Made by a program: the position numbers and the translations under genes
In this document: piece by piece, positions 10,274 to 22,077 of the stretch
Layout: each line of letters opens with the position of its first letter
How positions within the stretch are numbered: position 1 is the first letter of the stretch
DNA from: Chlorophyllum brunneum
Lineage: Eukaryota > Basidiomycota > Agaricomycetes > Agaricales > Agaricaceae
Reading direction: 5' to 3'
DNA length: 64,000 nucleotides
Assembly: GCA_963576785.1 (NCBI GenBank)
Contig: OY756141.1
Span: forward strand, 1,736,001-1,800,000
Notes under the pieces: model-generated
The model's input: only the letters and a program-made list of their open reading frames with translations
Databases searched by the model: none
What the model was told of the DNA's origin: nothing

Positions 10274-13200
10274 ATGGTCGAGATCACTCGGCCTGGTCCC
10301 ATCGGATCTTCGTCTTCTCCTCCACGCCCTGGAGAAGAACAGAGACACCGTCTCGTTTATTCCAAATCCAAGGTCTATGTTAATCCAACCGCTTATGCCA
10401 GGGACAACATTCCCGGCTTTGTTGCTCTTGTCAAGAGAGTACGTTGGTTCGCATTCTACCTATGGCTTGCATTCACCACGGCATAGGAAGCACAAAATCC
10501 CACGTATTTGCTGGCATGGATTCCAGAGTCGCTGTTGAATGAAAAGGGCAGCACAGAGTGGGACAAGTTTGTCAAGATCGAGGAGCGGGCCGCCCAGGAC
10601 CAGGAAGACGATGGTGCGTCTACTCACCCCTTTTCTCGGTAGCCAGTGCTGAACGCTGTTACAGACGTCGTTCTCATTGACCTCCCAACACAACGACCAG
10701 AATCATATGCTTTCTCTGTACCCCTGACATCAATATACTCTCTCATTGTCCAGCCTCCCTCACTTTCTTCATGGTGTACGCACATCTCATTCCTGAATAA
10801 AGTCATGTGCTAAATCCTCTATGCAGACGGTTCCATTGGTGTCAACCTAATAAACGGAGACACCCTCCCAACACTTCACTTCCACGACGACGAATCCCAT
10901 TCGTTCACCCTCCACTCACCCACCATCTCTCGCGGCCACACCTACGGCACCACCTCTACCACCTCCGCCAGCACCTCCACCACAGCCAACCCAGGAACAA
11001 CAACCTACCCACCGCCTCCACCTCCTGGTCAGATTTCCCACCAACCAAAAACCATCAACTCCTGGGGTGGTGAAGACCTCCTATCCCGTTTGCGCCAGTA
11101 TGCCCACATCCTCCGCTCCACACTCCAACCAACGCTATTTTTGGTGGATCCATCACGAGCAGATGTGGAAACGCATACAACCCAGATCTTCGAGGACGAT
11201 GCCGTGGACGATATTCTCGCCCAGTCATCTTTTGCGAATTCGCATTCCCCTGTGCCGGCTCATAGGAGACCTAGACCAATACCTATACCAGGTTCTAGAA
11301 ATGGGGGTGCGGGCTTGAATGCAAATCCAGGATCAAGTGTACCATATTCACAAAGGTCGTCTGTCTTGCATCGGTCTTTGGGTTCTGCGCCATATAACGC
11401 CGGAACGCCACAGACACGTATGGCCCTGCTGCAGAGCTTCTCGAATATTACAAGAGCGACGCGACATGCCGCACAGAACATCTTGTCGCACCCCTTGGCA
11501 AAACCTATAGTGCCACATTTACCCGACCCCGTGAAGAGTCTTGTCAGTGCACCCGGGGAATGGGAATGGGGAAGTTGGGTAGAGAAGGGCGGTGTTGGGG
11601 AATTTGAAAGTGCGAGGGTATATCTTGCGCGATGGGCGAGGATTGTTGCGGAGGAAGGTGAACGTGCACGAAGACGTGAAGCTCAGGCCCTACCATCAGT
11701 GTATGCAGATAATGAACAAGAGGCATCATCGCTCGGGATCTTTGAGTTACTGCATACTACGGCCAACTTACCCACGCCCAAGAGCTCAAGAAATCCGGAA
11801 AATCCTGTTGGCGAGAAAGAATGGGCGAGATGGTTTGATGTGGAGGGAAGACCCAGGATGAGGGTGGAAGAATTTAAGAGAGAGGTATTCAGGAGAGGTA
11901 TCGGCGGTGGAAACGAGTTGAGAAAGAAAGTGTGGCCGTTTTTGCTTGGCGTGTTCAAGTGGGACTCGAGTGCAGTTGAGAGGGAGATTTGTTGGCAGGA
12001 GAAATCGTATGTAAACCTGATCACACGCTCCGAATAAGTTTTCTGACAGGGTTCCAGGAAGCAGTACGAGGAGATCAAGGGTCAGTGGTGTGGCGTACCG
12101 GAGGTCTTTGATAGACAAGATGTCATTGAGGAGCGTCACCGTATTGACGTCGACTGCAGACGAACTGACCGAACGCAACCACTCTTTGCAACACCATCTC
12201 CAACACCGGGCGTTGAAACTGACACAACTGACGAAGAGAAAAACCATCAACGGTACCCAACCATCTCGCCACACTCTGGCGAATACGGTGCCCAATCACC
12301 AACTAACGAACATATCGAACGTCTGGCAAGTGTATTGCTAACGTATAACTTTTACGAAAAAGATTTGGGTATGTTTGTGAGCTGGTTTTCACTTTCTTCT
12401 TTTTGACAGTCCGAGGTTTTTTGAAGGTTATGTGCAGGGCATGTCGGACATGTGTGCGCCTATTTACGTGGTCATGGATGCGGATGAGGGGATGACGTTT
12501 TGGGGTTTTGTGCAGTTGATGGAACGAATGGTAAGCACCTTAACTTGTGGGCTTTTGTATTGACAGAAGCTGATGTTGATTGTAGAAAAAGAACTTTTTG
12601 CGTGATCAGAGCGGGATGAAGAAGCAGCTTTTAACGTTGCAGCAGTTAATCGAAGTGATGGATCCTGAACTCTTCAGACACCTGGGTAAGCGTTACCCTC
12701 ATTTTCGGGAGTTCCTGTAGCTTATATATGCACCCCAGATAAGACGGATGGACTGAACCTCTTTTTCTGCTTCCGGTACGTTTTTGCAAGCTGATTTGGC
12801 CTCTCAGTGGCTCAGGTTGTGAAGTAGATGGGTTCTCATCACATTCAAACGTGAATTTTCGTTTGAGGAAGTATTGCGACTATGGGAAGTGCTTTGGACG
12901 GATTATTACAGCACCCAATTTGTACTCTTTGTTGCACTCGCTGTCTTGGAGTCCCATCGTGATATGATACTTCGGTATCTTGTTGAGGTACGTTTCTAAC
13001 CCTCACACACCTACAATCACTTAAGAATACATCTTTAGTTTGACGAGATCTTGAAGGTGTGTTTTTTTTCATTCTAGAATTGAAATAGCAGCTGACAGAG
13101 CAACAGTACTGCAACGAACTCAGCATGACAATCGAGCTCGATACGACCCTTGCCCAGGCCGAGGTCTTGTTCCTGTCTTTCGCGCAGCTGGTGGCTGACA

Positions 13201-13367
13201 TAGATCGACGAAAGGCGGAAGAAGCAGCCGTGCCATCAAAAACGGGTAACCTACGAAATAGGTCAACAGGCTCTTCGTCAAAGATCACGGACCAAGCCAA
13301 GCACACTAGCTTGGGTCTGTTGAAACTCTCGGACGGGCTGAGAGAGCTGTTGGTCAGCGGGGTGTGA
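10274..13367 (+). CDS. GYP7: TBC-domain Rab GTPase-activating protein, Gyp7/TBC1D15-like
   Basis: A GAP that switches off Rab/Ypt GTPases in endosome and vacuole traffic. Eleven exons fit: 10274-10438, 10487-10613, 10665-10775, 10827-12006, 12058-12368, 12427-12530, 12586-12685, 12739-12775, 12828-12987, 13039-13056 and 13107-13367. All phases close, giving 857 residues. The N-terminal part has the Gyp7-type region (KVYVNPTAYARDNIPGFVAL). The TBC domain starts near LRKKVWPFLLGVFKWDS. It carries the arginine finger in RIDVDCRRTDR and the glutamine finger in YVQGMSD. Later elements are WVLITFKREFSFEEVLRLWE and LDTTLAQAEVLFLSF. One exon is only 18 nt (FDEILK). A long acidic and Pro/Ser-rich linker interrupts the TBC domain between the Arg and Gln fingers, as in other Gyp7 proteins. 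Confidence 0.92.
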
Positions 13368-13496
13368 TGTATTTCCCCGGTCTTTATTCTTTCAATCCAT
13401 TAGGCATTGCAATAATAGTCGTAGCATAATAAGTCGCGATCACTTGATAAAGAGGACATCTCAATCTAAATCCATCCCAGCTACGGTCATCAGTAT

Positions 13497-14475
13497 ATGG
13501 CAAACCTCACTATTCTGCGCACCTATGCACTTAAAGACCCAGCCACACTCCCAGCTTCTATACTCTTTGACCATTCAGACAAGACCATGACAATCTACGA
13601 TATTTACCCCAAATCCATCTTTCACTTTCTCGTGCTCCCCCGCGTGTTATCTTCACCCAAGGAAACCACAGAGACAGAGGCAGAAAAGGAGGTATCGAGC
13701 CAAGTAACTCATCCAGAGCCTACAATGGCAAGAACACTCTCGGTCTCCGATCTCTCAAGCCTTCGTACCCTCTTGAACTCGAAGAAAGTGAGCAAAGAAC
13801 AGGCGAAGGAGGTTATAGCTTCGTTGAAAGTGGACGCGCTAAAGGTGAAAGCTGAGATTGAGCAGGAGATGGAGAAACGATATGGGTTTGTGTGGGATGT
13901 TTGGATTGGGTTTCATGGCGCACCCTCTATGGAGTGAGTTGTTCTATCCAAATTTCGTGTCCGCCCCGTGGCTTGTTCATCGATGAATGTCCTTCAGACA
14001 TATACATCTGCATGTCATATCCGGAGACCTCATTTCGGAAAGGCTGAAGAACAAGAAACATTATAACTCATTCCATCCCAAGCTTGGATTCTTCTTGCAT
14101 GTACACCAAGTTTTGTCCTGGTTTGACGCGGAGCACTCGTATTATCAGAATGTGAGACATCCCAAATCCGGTCACTCCAGTATGACTATGTCTGACAAAA
14201 GTCATTGGACAAAGATGGCCAAGCTTGCCCCGACCAAGTACGAGCTTCTGCTCAAAGAACCCTTGTCTTGCTTTCATTGTGAATCTGAGCAAAAGAACAT
14301 ACCAACTCTCAAGACGCATCTCCAAAAGGAGTGGGAAAAACATCTAGCTCGAACCGAAAAACAGAAGAGGCTCGAATCTGAGAAGACCCAACATCAGATG
14401 TCATCAACTCCATCTGACCTTGCAAAAAGTGATGCAGGTCCGGTCCACAAGAAAAGAAAGACCAGCGAGTCATGA
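13497..14475 (+). CDS. HNT3: aprataxin/Hnt3-like HIT-domain DNA deadenylase
   Basis: This protein removes 5'-AMP from abortive DNA ligation ends in nuclear DNA repair. Two exons (13497-13933 and 13998-14475) join in phase into 304 residues. The HIT domain starts with an ILFDHSDKTMTIYDIYPKS strand region and has its catalytic motif HIHLHVIS right after the splice junction, near residue 147. The C-terminal part holds LSCFHCESEQKNIPTLKTHLQKEWEKH, which matches the C2HE zinc-binding element of Hnt3/aprataxin. A basic KKRK string near the end could serve as a nuclear signal. A Glu/Lys-rich insertion sits between the first strands and the HIT motif. The 129-base gap to the TBC gene means a compact promoter. 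It converges on the oxidoreductase, with 69 bases between stop codons. Confidence 0.9.
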
Positions 14476-14544
14476 GTCTAGTATTTCATGTGTTACATTG
14501 TCTATCTAGAGAATGGATTGCTAGTCGGGGTGTTGAGTGTCAAC

Positions 14545-16186
14545 TCAGTCCGTTTGTTGCCTCTTTTGTGCCTGAGCGGCATCGCGACTGGCCTTCAGCT
14601 TAGCTGCTCGTGATTTCTCGCTAGCCAAACGGATAGCCCAGGTAAGTTCGTACGTCTTCACAGCATCTATACCGGATGTTAATTCTTGGCGTTGTGATCC
14701 GACTTCTTCCGCTTACCTTCATAACTGCTAAGAATTTGCGCCGCATCGGGGTCCTCTTCAATATCCTCTACAACGTCAATAAGGTTGGAGACCTCGGAGA
14801 AAAATGGATCATCATCCGGAAAGGTGTAAGTTTGCTCGTGGTCGTCTTCGGGTCTTCGGATGTAGAGAACTGGTTGGACATAAGGATTGACCAGCCTATT
14901 CGAGGTCAGTGACCGAGTACACTAGGTAAGTTCAAAGGAGAACACACTTAAGGAGATATCCGTCAGCGTAGACCTCGAACTCGCAGCTATAGTTGGTCCC
15001 TTGAAGGCAAACGACATGGGTGAAACTTCCCACAGCTCCGCTGTCATATTTCCTGTCCTCGGGGGGTAAGTTAAAGTCCCCAAGGTCACCGCATGACTTA
15101 CCAATTTGCCGCAGTGACACGGGGTATCCTATTTTCTGGAGCTATCTTGCTCTCGTCGATACGCATTCTTGAGAGCTGGCCAGCATTCTCATCCCACTCC
15201 AAAGAGTGCGCCTGAACACTGGCGATGTCGACTTCGCCACCAAAGTAGCGCGAGAGATCGCAGAAGTGAGTTCCCTGCTCGATTATCGGGCCCGCACTTA
15301 TTGAAAATTAGTTTTAGAATATGAGGTAAATAATACTGGATGTACCTCCTTGATTTGTCCCACCAGTCCGGCTTGGCAATGGCCTCGTATGCTGCGGCAT
15401 AACGGGCGATGGTACTCATTACAGTCAAGTTATTATCCTCGATGATCTGTTTCATGAGTTGAACGGCCTTGAGATAACGCAACATATATCTGGCTCCTGA
15501 CATGAGTTTCTTGCCGTTGGCCGAGTAGCATTACGTACCCGACGGAGCAGATGGTCTTCGTTTCCGTGATCATCTTTGCAATTTGGTATCCATCCTTGGC
15601 ATACTCGTACGGTCCGGTGGAAATTGGTTTTTCGATGAACATTGCAACGCCGGGGAAGTGCCTGAGAATCTGAACTTCGACATCTCTTCCCGGCTGCAAA
15701 GATCCACGAAACATGGGAGGGGATCCAATGATGATGGCACGGGGCCTCTCCCTCGGGGTCATATTTTTGACAAAGTCCTCAAGAGTCTTATAGACACGCG
15801 TATCTTGGTAGGCTGAGACGACGAAAGAGTCACATTTCTTCTGGAGGACCGCGGTAGCGCGGTCGATGGCAGGGTCAATGAGTGCGACAACCTTGAGACG
15901 CCGACCAAGCTTGCTAGACACGGCTTGAGAAGAGCGCGGGTGGTGGGTCAGAATTAACTTACTGCTCCAAGCGGAAGGAATGATTCCAGGGGCCTTCGTC
16001 GGATCCTGATGCGGTAATGAGAATGGTGATGGGTGGAGGAACAGGTGAGATCTCACCGAACATGATATTGCCTGCGCCGATGAAAACGACGTTGAAGTCG
16101 TCGGAGCCACCAATGTGAGTAACCCTGTCATAGTCAGAGAGTTAACTTGGCAGGCAATGCTCAGTAACCTGGACTGACTTGTCCAT
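14545..16186 (-). CDS. Gfo/Idh/MocA family NAD(P)-dependent oxidoreductase
   Basis: A sugar or metabolite dehydrogenase-like protein of unknown substrate. Nine exons (16186-16179, 16124-16057, 16005-15963, 15913-15539, 15489-15346, 15296-15102, 15052-14948, 14895-14717 and 14666-14545) join in phase into 412 residues. The N terminus has a Rossmann motif, VVFIGAGNIMFG, close to the start. The family signature EKP follows in FIEKPISTGPYEY. Then come SVGYMLRYLKAV and DWWDKSRSAGPIIEQGTHFCDLSRYFGG, where the Gx6H-type segment (GTHFCD) marks the catalytic region. The first coding exon is only 8 nt, which is why the start is easily misplaced. I infer it from the splice signals and because it places the Rossmann loop close to the N terminus. 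The C terminus is an Ala/Lys/Gln helix. Confidence 0.87.
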
Positions 16187-16445
16187 GGGGACAAGCCTCG
16201 TTGGGTCGATCGATGGCCGACGCGAGGACTTGCCTGAGCTCCGTCGCTCGGACATACGACGGACGGCGGCAGTAGCGGATGTCCTGCGAGTCTACAGGGG
16301 ACGTGATGAAGAGGGGGCGGGGCGGGGTGGAGGAGCGTACCTGCATGGCAGTGTATTGGTGGTGGGGGTAAGGGAGAGAGAAGTAAATTGAGAGTGCAGG
16401 CGAGAGTACAAAGAACACGGTACATCACGTGCTGGCTACAAATGT

Positions 16446-16868
16446 CTACTCATGTTTCTGCTCGCGAGCCTGCAGCTGTGTACGCTTCTGCTCCGCGGCC
16501 TTCAGACGTTCGCTCATCGCCTGCAGCTCCCGTTGCAACTTTTCGTTTTCTTCACTGAGCTTCAGGAGGTTCGACCTCCGTTTCTCAATCTTGTCAGTCT
16601 CCCTGCCCGCGCCATCAGCCCAGCGACGAAGACAGTGGGGTGTTCACTTACTCGGCCGTGGTCGAGCTCATGATCATTGAAAAGTCGACGCTCAAATCCG
16701 AGTTGGGTATTTCCGATGACAGAAGAGGTGACGCCCTGCGCTCCTCTTCCTGTCCAGGGGTCGTGTTGCTCTCTCCGTGCTCGGAGCTGGACGAATCTAA
16801 AGGTCAGATGCTGCTTGACGATATGAACAGCTGAACCACGAACCCGACTTTCTGATGGAGATCGGCAT
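16446..16868 (-). CDS. small coiled-coil protein, unknown function
   Basis: I do not recognise this protein. Three exons (16868-16844, 16796-16652 and 16602-16446) join in phase to give 108 residues. The first half is Ser/Glu-rich and probably disordered. The second half is a continuous predicted coiled coil, with strings such as LLKLSEENEKLQRELQ and MSERLKAAEQKRTQL. The gene has a compact intron pattern like its neighbours and starts 228 bases from the divergent PIG-Y-like gene. Its reality rests on three consistent splice junctions and heptad-like composition. An alternative is that only the last exon is coding. Confidence 0.5.
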
Positions 16869-17096
16869 GGCGTGACGTGCTGTAGTCAGAGTTCATCGTC
16901 CTAGAAAGACCCTAAACAGCCTTATTCTGTCCTTCTTTGATTGCTGCTCCGTTGTTTGAAGTTGGAGCTGGTGTTCGTGTTGGAAACGAGCTGCATGACT
17001 GTTGTCCAATTAGCTCAATCCGTCTCCACAGGTCCCTGCTTCGGAAAGTCACACATGATCTCCCAGGGCCCCTGTCCCTGACCCTCTCCCACTTGC

Positions 17097-17378
17097 ATGG
17101 CCGCAGTCAACCATGGCCATGCCATCGTCGTCTCTTCCGTCGTTTTCTGCATCATAGCGAGCTATGCAGTATTCTTTAGTGCCTTCCTATCACCAACCGA
17201 CATACCCGTATGTGCTGCGTACCAATCCAATCCCATCTTGCTGACCTTACTCATGGAGGTTCTGCGTACACTGACCGAAGACACACACTACAAATACCTT
17301 AGCATCTTTGTCATTCCAACCATGTTTTATTTCGTTATAGCTAATTGGGTGGGGTGGCAGTATTACAGCAATTCCTAA
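17097..17378 (+). CDS. small two-helix membrane protein, PIG-Y candidate (GPI-GnT subunit)
   Basis: Two exons (17097-17207 and 17259-17378) give 76 residues. It has two hydrophobic helices: VVSSVVFCIIASYAVFFSAF near the N terminus, and YLSIFVIPTMFYFVIANWVGW near the C terminus, with a short loop between. The size, the two-helix plan, the second-helix pattern with IP and W-x-G, and the polar C-terminal end resemble PIG-Y. That protein is the small ER subunit of the enzyme transferring GlcNAc to phosphatidylinositol, the first step of GPI-anchor synthesis. The similarity is judged by eye from a short protein, so the function is a suggestion. Read without splicing, the first intron stays open, which could mislead a gene caller into adding 17 residues. 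Confidence 0.55.
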   Translation: MAAVNHGHAIVVSSVVFCIIASYAVFFSAFLSPTDIPVCAAYQSNPILLTLLMEVLRTLTEDTHYKYLSIFVIPTMFYFVIANWVGWQYYSNS

Positions 17379-17708
17379 CCGTTGTTCTGGTTTGGGGTCG
17401 ACTCTCGGCCGCTTTCCACTTTCACGCATGGAGTCTTTTGATACGGACAAGTCGGAATAGCATTGTGCTTCTATCATCCCCGTCCTGGCCCCAGGAACCA
17501 AAGTCGCCCTTTTTACCATCGCGTGTTATCCTCACTGAACATGATGCTCCACGACATATCTCTCACTACATAGAGGGTGCGATCTAGTGTGACACATACA
17601 CGATAAGCCTACATGACCATATCCTAAGGAACAGTCCCAGCTGGCTTTTACAAGTCCGATGGGGTATGCGCGAAGAACAAATGAATGAATGTTTGGATGC
17701 GGGATTCA
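17379..17708. other. convergent intergenic stretch
   Basis: This is the sequence between the stop codons of the PIG-Y-like gene and Sfi1. It holds the two 3' ends and no supported gene. Confidence 0.4.
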
Positions 17709-20700
17709 TCATGGTGAAGTGGGAGGGGACTCTGTCAGATGTGAGGTCACAGATGGGGAAGGGTCTCTTGGCCGTCTCCCAATCTTCAGCTGATTCCATG
17801 GCGTCCTACGCATGGCCACATCATCAGAGGCCGTTGACCGCGTCCCACGAAACGGTGGCGTGCTCTCCGCGTTTACAGATGTGAAGAGTCCACCTCGGCT
17901 CTCCGACCCGTTTGCACTCAATCCGCGACGTTTTTTGGGGTTCGAGGGTTGATATTTAGACCGGGGCGGACTCAAATCGATTGTGCCTTGGTGGACATTC
18001 GTCCGCAAAAGACTGACAATTCCAGTACCTTGCCCCAGTCCGAATGGGGATCGCGAAAGACGAGATGTCCGAGGGCGCGCTCCGGTCGAAGCCGGTACAT
18101 CGTCATCCAAGGCTTCCTTGTCACATGTAGTGGCTTCCTCCATTGACGACACTTTTGTATTTCTGCGACGCGAACGATATGAAACCCCTGATCGAATCGG
18201 ATAAGGTGGTTTGGAAAATATTGGCGCGGATTCATGTGGCGTTGGTGGTGGTGATACCGATGAAGATGGAAGCCTTGTGATGGATGTTTGTCCCATTACC
18301 GTCCGCGCTCCACTCGTGGGCAGTCGAAGGTATCGCGCACGCCTAGTTATGTATGAATACATCAGATTTCCTAAAATTATTTGAGCAAAGTGCTTACGCC
18401 ACGGCTTTCATCACCAGTTTTGTCCTATAGGCTTCCAACCACTGTTTGAATACTCGGGCTTTGGTAGGGGATTATATCCGAAAAGCTTTCGTCCGATACA
18501 ACGAAGAAGACTTACATTGAATCAAATTATCGTGCTTCTCCCTGACTCTCCGGGCTTTCTGAGCAATAGGAAGAGCTTCCCTCCATTTTAGGTAGAACTT
18601 CTTTTTGGTGTGTTCAGCATTGAACTTGACAGCCACAATCGCGGGCCTGGTCTATATTTATGCATTAGTTTCAGCTAGAAGTCGTCTCAAGCGAGGATTA
18701 CCCTAGCTTTCGCGTGCCAGACACTAAAGGCTTGGTACATCAAGTTTTGTTGACTCCGCATCAACATTTCAATTTCCTATCACCAATTGAGCAATCGTTG
18801 GCTTAGGTCAGTCAAGAATAGCTCATACCAATGGTCGGAGACGCCTCTCGAGATAACTGGACTTCCACTTGTCCCAAGTCCTCTGCAAAATCGTTGATTT
18901 CATCTCACTTTCCTTGCTTTGCAGAATAAATCGGCGGTGTTGGGTGACGCGGGTGTTAGCCAGCCACCGATGGAAAAGCCGACTTAGTGTATCTGGACAC
19001 ACCATGAGCACAGAGGCGCAGAAAACTAGCTAACACCTACCTTCGTATTTTAAGGTGAGATGATCATCTAAAAGTTTCAGGTTCTCTTGATGTCGCGTAT
19101 GAGCAGATTTGAACCGGGTCCAAGCATCACTAATTGGCTCCTTAGATGACACTATTGATGAAGCCGTCTAAAATCCTACCGTTCTAGTTTTGCGTTGTAG
19201 ATTTCAAGAGCGTGCAACTCGCGTTCTCGCATGAAGATTACTCGCTCTGTCCAGTGAGCTAAGGCACTTCGCCCAAGTCGCTATGGATCAGGTTCAGATA
19301 AAATAGTGATTTGGATCTAGCGATCGGACTTACTTGGTGAAATCGCTCTTGAACAAGGACTTCTGTTTGTGCACAACGGCGCCTTTGCCGCGTCAGCAGA
19401 AGCCACCCTAAACGAGTTTGTCAACGGTTCTTGGAGTAAGATGGGAAATCATGACCTACGATAGAGAACCCGGGCAGCTTGGCGGTCCTGGAGCTTCTTG
19501 ACGAGTTTTTGCCGTTTCCGCTCCTCTACACCCTCTCGGAATCGCGACAACCAAGTGGTCCAAAACCTCGTGCACAAGTGATCATCATAGAAACGAGCAG
19601 CTGCATTGTACGTACTCCGATGTGATTGGTGCATTGTCTGCCATCGTGAAAAGCTTGCTGATACGACGCGTGTGCTGGTCTGATGATAAAAGCTGAGAGC
19701 AAGCTCTGGAAGATCGCATGTTCTAGTCCGTAACTTGTCGGAGAATATCCCAATAGGATCAGACATACCGTCTCGTTTCACGTTCTGGACTATATGCTCT
19801 TTCCAAGTCAGCCACGACCAGTACAAATGCTTCTTATCGCGTCGACGATCCACTTCCCGGCCACGGACGTGTGCTAACCATACCCTAACCACAGCACAAG
19901 TAAGGATCTTGTCTTGCTGGGCGGTGTGTTTATCTGCTCTTGCTGCTAGCGCCTATCGTAAGAGCTCAGAAAAAATCAATCGGAAGAGCGAAACGATGCC
20001 TACATGGACGCCTCGAAGAGAATTTCGCCACTTGACGAGAGTCCCCTTTTGTAGACTGCGACCTCTGAAGAATGTCGCTCTGCGGTAGTCGTAACTAGAA
20101 ACGATGTCGCCGATCCATTCACGATGAGGTTCTGAGGACAACGTACGTATGTTTCTTCCAACTTCTCCAAGCATTCCATATGATCCTCGCGTGTACTCGG
20201 TCAACCACCTCCTTCTCTGCACTAGCTATCCCGGTTGTAGCTCGCCATATTTCCCAGGTTTGGAGGAGTAGTCGTTGATCCCTCCAAGTAATCAGCTGCT
20301 CGGCCTTCCCCTCAATTGATTCTAATTGATAAAAAGTGTCCTTCCATTTCAGGAACGCCAGCAGAAGGATCTTCTGTCTGTATTGTTGATCTGCGAAATG
20401 GAGCTGATACTTCTGACGCCATAATATCCAGACATCCCTGAGAATACGCAGGTTCTGGCGGTCTCTGATCATTTTCATCTTGTTTCGCATATCGTTGCGC
20501 CACCTAGCTTGTTGCTTCTCCTTTGCCCTCTTCCTCCAAAGCCCCAAGAAAGACCAAAGTCGCCGTTCGTCGTCTAATACTACAGCACCCTCGTACTTGG
20601 TTTTTCGGGAAGCGAAACCGCTCCTCCAGTGATGGAATGCTAGGCGAAGGAGGAAAGCACGCCGAGCTTGATCAATCTGGAGATGTGAGGTCTACGCAAA

Positions 20701-21800
20701 ATATTTAGGGCTTGTCATAGAATAGAATAGGTACCCACTACAATCCATCGGTAGCTCTCCGCCCAAACCTGCCAGCATCTTTCCAAAAGCCTCTCCTCTC
20801 GGAATCTTTCGGCCTCAGCCTCAAGTTGCTGTATCCTAATCTGGTTCCAAGCATCATCTTCGTCTGCTGTGTGTCGCCCCCTCGCTTGCACCACTCTTAG
20901 TCGAGCACCAGAAAATCGGTTATTGCCAGTGACCTGGGGGACTTCGGACACCTTAGTTACAGGTGGAGGCCTTGAGCGAACTTCTCGGTGGTAATGTCGG
21001 TGTTCTTTGGAAAGAACACCATGAGACGTAGGTGTTGCGGATGGCGCGACGGTCTCCGCTCCTGATATAAACGCGTCACTGGGAGGCGATCGGCGAAGCA
21101 TAGAAGAGGGAAGGCCTCGCAGAGAGGAAACCATGGACAATTTCGGTTCATTCTTTTGCGTTGTCGATGATTTAGAGCTGGTTTGTCGCTTCCCCGAGAA
21201 GAGGTTGGATATTTGGTGGTACTGGGGCACATCAACGAATCCGTCATCATCGGGGTCTGAAAGAATTGTATCCGCGTCAATATCCTGTAGTCGTGGTGGA
21301 GCAGTTTGGCTGATCTGTGAAACGACTTTTGAACGTGGCTTGACGCGTGAAGACACGGTTTCCTGATCATCATCTGAGTGTGCAGGGGTCTACTCTGCTT
21401 TGAGGACCAAGTAAAATATCCCCATATTCGGAGTTCGCACCTCATTGTGTTGTCTCTTTACTGCTTCCCACTTTTCGCCCCAATTCTTGCCCTTCATAGT
21501 ACCAAGCTTCAGTAATTTACCATAATACCGGACCTCGCCCGAATCCATGCCTCGTTCCCTCAGGACATCATTGTAAGCTTTGAAAACGATTGGAAAAGTG
21601 GTTGCCAGAGGCCCAGCACGTTTTACAACGGCCTCGATGAAATCAATGTCATCGTAAGTAAGATTCCTGAGTTCTGTGACAACAACAGTAGAACTTGAGA
21701 TGATCGAGAGCGTGTCGATCGAAGGTGGTGCAGGGGGGGTTTTGGTTGTCCGAATCGATCGTAGAGGGGGAGATGCTCGGGTAGGTTGGAAAAGAGTCAT
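17709..21800 (-). CDS. SFI1: Sfi1-like spindle pole body half-bridge protein
   Basis: This is a long helical protein that binds a row of centrins and drives spindle pole body duplication. Exon 1 (21800-21441) holds the conserved N-terminal fungal Sfi1 region (LTYDDIDFIEAVVKRAG and YYGKLLKLG). Exon 2 (21389 to about 20739) is a Ser/Pro-rich linker ending in the first repeat. The remaining exons are packed with centrin-binding repeats recognised by spaced Leu, Phe and Trp: RCWQVWAESY, LRDVWILWRQKY, LLLAFLKWKDTF, LLQTWEIWRATT, IWNAWRSWKKHT, YWSWLTWKEHI and CTRFWTTWLSRF. Several more repeats lie in the short exons between about 19400 and 18400. The last exon (about 18340-17709) is a basic tail rich in SP and TP, as expected for CDK control. 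I estimate about ten or more exons and well over 1000 residues. Inner boundaries between 19900 and 18400 were not fully resolved. Confidence 0.85.
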
Positions 21801-22077
21801 TGAAGATAACTCATGGAAGGATATGGTACAAAAGTCGAGGAACCAAGGAAGAGCTGGGGGAACAAGGTCGAAGCAGCAATGGAAGGGATCACTCAACAGA
21901 GCAGTGTCTGCGGCTCCGCCCCTTTTTTGGTAACCCGGATCATTAGCTCAAATAGGGACGCAAAATAACACGGAGGACAATTATGCTACGATTACATTAT
22001 AAGACACATAATGACGCCTAGATACAAACAAATGCTTCAAAGCCACTACGCTGCAACCAATTATATCGTATATGGAT

